Origin: Pinus tabuliformis
Lineage: Eukaryota; Streptophyta; Pinopsida; Pinales; Pinaceae
Assembly (NCBI GenBank): GCA_031772625.1
Contig: CM062805.1
Location: 799,803,119 to 799,867,118 of the forward strand
Length of the DNA: 64,000 nt
Direction: 5' to 3'
Below, piece by piece: positions 58,430-64,000 of the stretch; within the stretch, counting starts at the first letter, position 1; each line of letters starts with the position of its first letter. The notes below the pieces were generated by a model. The model was not told the origin of the DNA. It saw only the letters and a list, made by a program, of their open reading frames with translations, and searched no databases. Made by a program: the position numbers and the translations under genes.

Positions 58430-59760
58430 AATAAGAAACAAAGATTCGTCCGCAATGGACTCCTCTGCCACAGTCTCTGTGTCAGCACTCGGGAAATCAC
58501 ACATCAATTCCGCGAAGACTAAAGATTTCTTAGACTTGGACTTCTCAAACTCCAAGTCGAACTCTTGCAGGATGACGATCCATTTAGAGTACTTGCCCCC
58601 TAGCAGTTGTTTTGTCAAGATATAAATCATAGGGTTGCAATCCGAAATAACAGTAGTTTTGCGGAGAAGAATGTAGTGACGAAAACGCTGGACAGCTTGA
58701 ACGGCTGCCAGGGCCAATTTCTCCACATGTGAATATTTTAACTCAGTTGGATTTAAGGTTCTGCTAAGGTAATATATCACATGCTCTGCTTGAATTCATC
58801 TTCTTGAACTAACACCATTCCAATGGTGGAATGCGAAGCTGCGAGGTATAAGAAGTAGTCCTGGTTGTAGTTGGGAGGATGCAATAACGGTGCATGGGTC
58901 AACGCGTGTTTCAGTGCATCAAAAGATTGTTGGGCAATCTCGTCCCAAAAGAATTGTACGTTCTGTTTCAACAACCGTGTAAAACCTTTAGTGACCTCGG
59001 CGTAGTTAGGGATGAATCGGCGTAAAAAGTTTGCTTTCCCTTGCAAACTTTGGAGTTGGCGCAAACTCGAAGGAGGAGGCAATTGGATGATAGCCTCGAC
59101 TTTCGAGGGATCGACGCGAATGCCGGTTTTGGAAACAACAAATCCCAGCAATCGACCTGTTTCTATACAGAAAACACACTTGTGGGGATTCAACCGAATT
59201 CGATAATGCCTACACCTCATAAAGATTGCTCGTAAATGGACAAGGTGATCAGCTCGGTGTAAAGAATGAGCAGGCAAATCATCGAGATAGGGTTGCACAA
59301 TGTGCTTGATGTCATGAAATGCATAAGACATGGCCCGTTGAAAAGTAGCACCGGCATTCTTAAGGCCAAAAGGTAATTTGCAATAAGCAAATGTCCCCCA
59401 TGGACAAATGAATGCCGTTTTTGGTTGATCGGCAGGTAGAATATTGATTTGATTATAACCTGAGAAACCATCCATGAAGGAAAACATCTCACTTCCGGCA
59501 CAATCATCAATAATTTGATCGATATAAGGCGTAGGATAGTTGTCTTTTGGACAAGCTCGATTGATATCCCTATAATCGATACAGATTCTTATTGTTCCTT
59601 GTTTTTTATTGACGGGAACAATATTCGATACCCAATCCGTTAACGGGATCGGATAAATGAAACCTGCTTTCAACAGCTTTTCGACTTCGGCTTTGATTGC
59701 AGCTGCTTTTCGAGGGTGAATCTGACGCAACCGTTGCCGAATGGGTTTAGCATCCGGGTA
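58430..59760 (-). CDS. Reverse transcriptase and first RNase H, element fossil
   Basis: Reverse transcriptase about 59000-59760: KLLKAGFIYPI, TIRICIDYRDINRACPKD, FMDGFSGYNQI, the catalytic YLDD (in HIVQPYLDDLPA, near 59280) and LLGFVVSKTGIRVDP. RNase H about 58430-58950: SFDALKHALTHAPLL, YLAASHSTIGMVLVQED, VISDCNPMIYILTKQ. Copies the element RNA into DNA. Close relatives in the three tandem copies are far more decayed. Confidence 0.88.
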
Positions 59761-60539
59761 GGTTTTGATTTCATGAACAACAATGGCAGGATCGATTCCT
59801 GGCATTTCTTCGTAGGACCAGGCAAACACGTCGCGGAATTCTTGGAATAGGGCCTTGTAAGTTTCAATTTCTTCTTCAGTACATGCGGCACCTATATGAA
59901 TGTTCTCCTCGATTCCGGGCTTCACTGAAATATCAATGGGAATAGTACGAGAAATATTCCCTAAATTCAGCTCTGAATCAGAATGTTTCGTTGGATCCTG
60001 AGCGTCTTTGACATATTCAGCGGTAAAGATAGATGAAAAATCATTTTCAAATGCATCATCCTTAGGTAAAAACGAAGATCTGTGATGGAGATCTTCCCAT
60101 GGTAGATCATCTACACTTAGGATTTCGCGAAGTTGTTCGTCAGATGACACTTCTTCGGGAAACGTTATCCGTTCTAAGGGTGAGGTGAAAAGTGACTCTT
60201 CACTGACCACATTCATTTGGTCGGTTGAATGAAAGTCGGTAAAAGACATAAGAGCTTCATAAGCAATCTCATACGGACTCAACGGCATAACATCACCGAG
60301 TGAGTCTAGCTCAGAGTCAGAGGGAACATACCAAGGATCATCATAAATAATGTTTTCTGACGTGATCATATGAATTGTTGCAAACGAAGGGTCTGCATTG
60401 AGTGGAGGGAGAGGAAAAGTTCCCAGTAAACCGGAATCCTTAACTAAACCTACACCAATGTCCCTATAAGGGATTGTCGTTTTACCAACATGCTGGATAG
60501 TTTCTAAAGAGGTTGGGTCGGATGAAAAGTATGTCAGCT

Positions 60540-60900
60540 GATCAATAGTCACGATCTTACCGTTATGTGGAAACTTAATGACTCTGAAGACCGATGAAAC
60601 GACCGCTGTCATAGCATATGACCAACTTCGACCCAAAAGAAGGTTGTAGTCTAGAGGGGCATCAACCACTTCCACATCCAGACTAACGGTTTTACCTTCG
60701 ACCCCTATAGGCAATTCTTGTAGAATACCAAACGGACGGAACCCACGGCCATCAAAGGCCTTAAGGATGGTGGGGGATTGGTTCAACGAAGGAGAACCAA
60801 GCGATCTCCAACATTGAATCGACATAATACACGTAGAAGCTCCCTCATCAATCACAGTCCGATGAATAGGCCTGTTTTTGACTATCACTGGAATTTGGAA
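60540..60900 (-). CDS. Aspartic protease, element fossil
   Basis: Retropepsin-like domain with active-site loop TVIDEGASTCIMS and the downstream LDYNLLLGRSWSYAM. The loop reads D-E-G-A-S instead of the usual D-S/T-G, as in all Tat elements of this window, so it is a lineage trait rather than decay. About 260 residues of unrecognised acidic spacer separate it from reverse transcriptase. Confidence 0.8.
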
Positions 60901-61399
60901 AGCCATTTGATGGGGGAGACGCGGTGTACTACTTTCTAGATCAAAGATCATTAGGTTCGGGTCCTGAACATCGACAGCTCCAATAGCCGACAAAAGCAAT
61001 TTTCGTTGCGCTGGACATGATTGCAGCACTTCGAGTGCCGACATTGCTGAAGGTGAAACAGCTAAGTCTTCAACAATGTTGTAATTCTGGGCTGCTCTCG
61101 CATGTGGATTGAAAGCAGACCTTCGAAGTACACCCTTGGCGGGCGGCTTAATCACTAAGTCTGGGTTAGGTTTTTCGATCTGTAGTGGATCGGAACCAGG
61201 AGCTGAGGTTGATGGGTTAGAGTGAGAAGATTCTGCTTCTTTACCATCAACAGGAGCCTTACTACCATAATCTTGCGATCGAGTCGCAATCCTGACATGA
61301 GACATCATCAAAATGGGTTCTTCACTGGCATTCGAAGAAGAACCTATCATCTTATTTTCCTGCTCGGGGAATGGATTCTTTAACACAGCAGGAGTGGGA

Positions 61400-64000
61400 G
61401 AACCTTTAACTATTTTCACTACCTCGGCCCGATGAGGGCAGTCTCTCGTAAAATGATCTTCTTCACAAATGAGACAAGGATAACGAGGTTTGCGCTTTTC
61501 GTCATTGGTTTCCGACTTTTCCGTTTTCTCCTTTGGAGCCTTGTCTGCTTTAGCCTTCTTCTTTCCTTTCTTCTTTCCACCGTTTTTGGATTTGGCCGTA
61601 GATGACTCTACAGCGTGAATGTCGGCGGTAAGTTCAGGAGGAGAAGACTCTCCTGTCGGAGAATCAGGCAAAGTGATAATTGGAGTATTGGAGGTCTTGG
61701 AAGACTTCTTCTTACTCTTCGTAGTCACGATACCGATCATACCATCAGCGGCATGAGATCCCGAAGGAGCAGCAGCGATTTGGTTTGACTTTGGAAGATC
61801 CGGAATTTTCTCGTGTAACGTACCCGACTGAGTGTAAACTAAGTCAAGGTATTGTGCCTGAGCAATGACTTGCTCCTCAGTAACTACGCCGGCCTTAGCT
61901 ACATCTTCAGTAATTCTTGGTAATAATGATTTTACAAACCATTCAGCTAAAATTTGGTCCGGGATAAAAACTTTCACTAATCTTCTTCGACGTCTCCACT
62001 CATGGATGTGATCAGAAATGTACGTGGATGTCGATTGTTTTAGCGAAGTTAATAATTCTGTACCATTATCGTATCTGACTGGTAACTGAAAATGAGTTAA
62101 GAATGAAGTAGCTAACTGGCTAAAGTTGTAAAAAGAAGCCCGTGGCAACTCAATGTACCACTTGGCTGCGAGACCAATGAGTGTACGCTGGAAAAGACGT
62201 AAGCGGATAGAATCATCTGAGATGGAATTTGATGCACACCAGAGGTGGTAAGTCATCACGTGATTAGACGGATCCTCTCCAGACTTACCTTCGAACTTGG
62301 GTATATCGCTGGGCAACTTATTTGGCATTGGCGGCCAGAACGGAAGATATTGAATTGGATCGTTCGTTAGGCGCGTCAAGTCGGGTAAATCTAAAGTCGC
62401 AATAAATGGTAACTGCCGGTTAGGATCTCTAAAACTCTGAGTCACAATACCAGCCCCAGGAGGAGGATATCCAGGATAACTAGGAACAGGAGTCGCATTT
62501 GGGATATTATATCCTCCTGGAAAACCAGGATTAACCGGACCGTACTGGGGTTGCTGAGGTGGTTGATAAGTGTACCCAGGATACGGTTGATACTGGTAAA
62601 CCGGTTGTTGGGCAGCTTGCCCAGGTTGATACTGTCCCTGGTACGGAGGTTGAACAAATTGAGGTTGAGTAGTAACAACCGTACTTGTACCAGGTTGGCC
62701 TGCAGGCATCTGGACTGTGGTTTGAACCGTGGGTCCAGACAACGGTACAGATGTCTGAGGAGCGGTTACAGGGACAGTAGAAACCGGAGCTGCCGATACT
62801 CCAGAAGTAAGCATGGTAGATGAAGCGGTAGTTGCTGCAGCCGTGTGAGGAGGAGTACTCGGTGCAATTGGCGGCTGAGTAACTACAGAAGTTACAGGGG
62901 TCTGAACACTTGACTGGACAGGTTGCGGTTGCTGGGGTGGACCAGGAACTGCAGGTTGTCCTGCTTGAGGTACCGACTGTATACTTGGTTGCGACATCTG
63001 TTGACCCTGTGACGGATCCCATGTTAACATTCCAGGGTATTGACTCGTAACAGGTTGAGGATACTGAGATCCATAGCCGTATTGAGGATAGGGTTGATAA
63101 CTGTAAGGTGTAGTCCCATATGATTGCCCTTGAGGTGGTTGATAACCTTGACCAGGGTATTGACCCGTAGGTTGATAACCTTGAGGTAAATACGAATACT
63201 GGGGTTGACCTTGACCTTGAGGTTGGTATCCTTGAGGTTGATACCCTTGGGGTTGATACCCTTGGGGTTGCCATCCTTGAGGTTGCCATCCTTGAGGTTG
63301 ATACTGATACTGAGGTTGACTTTGGGGTACATATTGAGGCTGGGGTTGATACCCTTGGGGTTGATACCCTTGAGGTTGCCCCCAGTCACAAATGAAGTAC
63401 CTTGAGGTTGCCCCCCAGGCATTAACGAAGGTTGCCCCCCAGGCGGTAATTGGCCACCTTGAGGTTGGTTAATGGGAGTTGAACCTGACATCATATAAAC
63501 TTCACCTATACTCAATGGTACATTACCACTGTTTCCAACTAATAACCCATGATCAACAGGTTGAGGAGATGCTCCCGCAAAGGTACCAGAAAGTGATTGA
63601 TACCCAGTAGGAACAGAAGGACCGCCATGTAAAAATGATTCAGGACTTTGTGAAAACACAGATGACTGACCAGACATATTTACAGGAGAATGAATTCCTC
63701 TAGGTGGAACCGGAGTACGAGGTGTAGAAAAACCTACTGAGTTGTCTAAAAAATTGGTTAATGCAAGGTACCAAGATTCACTTCTAGGAGGACTGTAAAA
63801 GATGGATTCACGCTCCCTTAGATCAAGGGTAATTAGATCTTCAGAATCAGAAACGCCTATTTCTTCCTCTGGAACAAGTTCTTCTATAGCAATTAATCCA
63901 ACAGGAAGATTTTCGGTGATAATTCTTTCTATTCTTGGTGAATCAGGAACACTAGGAGTTGGAGTAACAGGTTCTGAAATTTCAGGTTCTTCGCCTGTTT
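61400..64000 (-). CDS. Gag with low-complexity N-terminal half, element fossil, continues past window
   Basis: From 64000 leftward: acidic stretch, then a long Q/P/G/Y-rich low-complexity region (about 62440-63480, built of YQPQG-type repeats), a retrotrans_gag capsid-like domain (about 61990-62290; WCASNSISDDSIRLRLFQRT, AAKWYIELPRASFYNF), a lysine-rich stretch and one zinc knuckle CLICEEDHFTRDC (about 61440-61490). It would package the element RNA. The true gag start is outside the window. Confidence 0.85.
62440..63480 (-). repeat. Short-period repeats encoding the Q/P/G/Y-rich gag region
   Basis: 12-15-bp words (CCTTGAGGTTGATACC and variants on the plus strand) repeated many times around 63200-63400, plus GGTTGCCCCCCAGGC units at 63400-63450. 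Comparable arrays, with a 33-bp GGTTGCCCCCCAGGCGGTAA unit, lie at 16340-16470, 27050-27200 and 37780-37920 in the tandem copies. Confidence 0.75.

Larger units (their letters stand above)
51901..64000 (-). mobile_element. Tat-lineage Ty3/gypsy element, best-preserved copy, 5' end beyond window
   Basis: Minus-strand element. Order on its coding strand: gag, protease, reverse transcriptase, RNase H, integrase, an extra archaeal-type RNase H in its own frame, then an opposite-strand PMD gene, noncoding repeats and 3' LTR. Most of gag through reverse transcriptase is open; about three to four interruptions are visible over the whole element, so it is a fairly young but broken copy. There is no chromodomain. 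The 5' LTR and gag start lie past 64000, so LTR divergence cannot be used for dating here. Relatives: the triplicated fossil at 5474-38696, clearly the same family but more decayed. Confidence 0.92.

Noticed and set aside
57738-58625. Plus-strand open frames over integrase and RNase H
   Set aside because: They overlap clearly recognisable minus-strand pol domains and show no family resemblance.
1-64000. tRNA, rRNA or other structured RNA genes, and prokaryotic systems
   Set aside because: Scanned by eye on both strands; no cloverleaf with TTCGANNC-type box or rRNA motif found, and everything coding is plant or plant retroelement.

Overview
The window is plant nuclear DNA, almost certainly from a seed plant. 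The evidence is a plant-type glyoxal/galactose oxidase-like (GLOX) gene, plant mobile domain (PMD) genes, and Ty3/gypsy elements of the Tat lineage plus Ty1/copia elements. I cannot narrow the species. A 100-base run of N at 5374-5473 splits the window, so the two sides may not be true neighbours.

Left part (1-5373): one broken GLOX-like host gene on the minus strand (191-2123), a small GLOX remnant (3918-4279) and a third scrap of the same 5' end (about 2809-2888). They lie in very AT-rich DNA built from repeated copies of the GLOX upstream region.

Middle part (5474-38838): a decayed minus-strand Tat-lineage gypsy element, fused at its gag end to 142 bp of copia reverse transcriptase. From an internal point near its 3' LTR to a point inside the copia sequence, this composite is present three times head to tail (6696-17395, 17396-28118, 28119-38838; period about 10.7 kb). 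The internal junctions are the same and show a 4-bp microhomology. This is a recent tandem triplication of a compound fossil, not three insertions.

Right part (38697-51200): the copia element (minus strand, decayed) continues. It is interrupted by a pol-less Tat-like element with paired LTRs (41140-48983) and by a plus-strand solo copia-type LTR (49081-50564). Each insertion has recognisable target-site duplications. From 51901 to the window end lies a much better preserved minus-strand Tat-lineage gypsy element (3' LTR, PMD gene, second RNase H, INT, RNH, RT, PR, gag). Its 5' LTR is beyond 64000.

The most interesting biology is the layout of the Tat family here. On the strand opposite to gag-pol, between the extra RNase H and the 3' LTR, it carries what looks like a complete eukaryotic gene for a plant mobile domain protein: TATA box, 5'-UTR intron, coding exon, second intron and last exon. 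The TATA-to-intron spacing, the intron 1 sites and length, and the layout are shared by the right-hand element and the triplicated one. The element also has an archaeal-type RNase H in its own reading frame after integrase, converging on the PMD gene across a conserved hairpin. Apart from the GLOX gene and its remnants, I see no host gene, tRNA, rRNA or other RNA gene.
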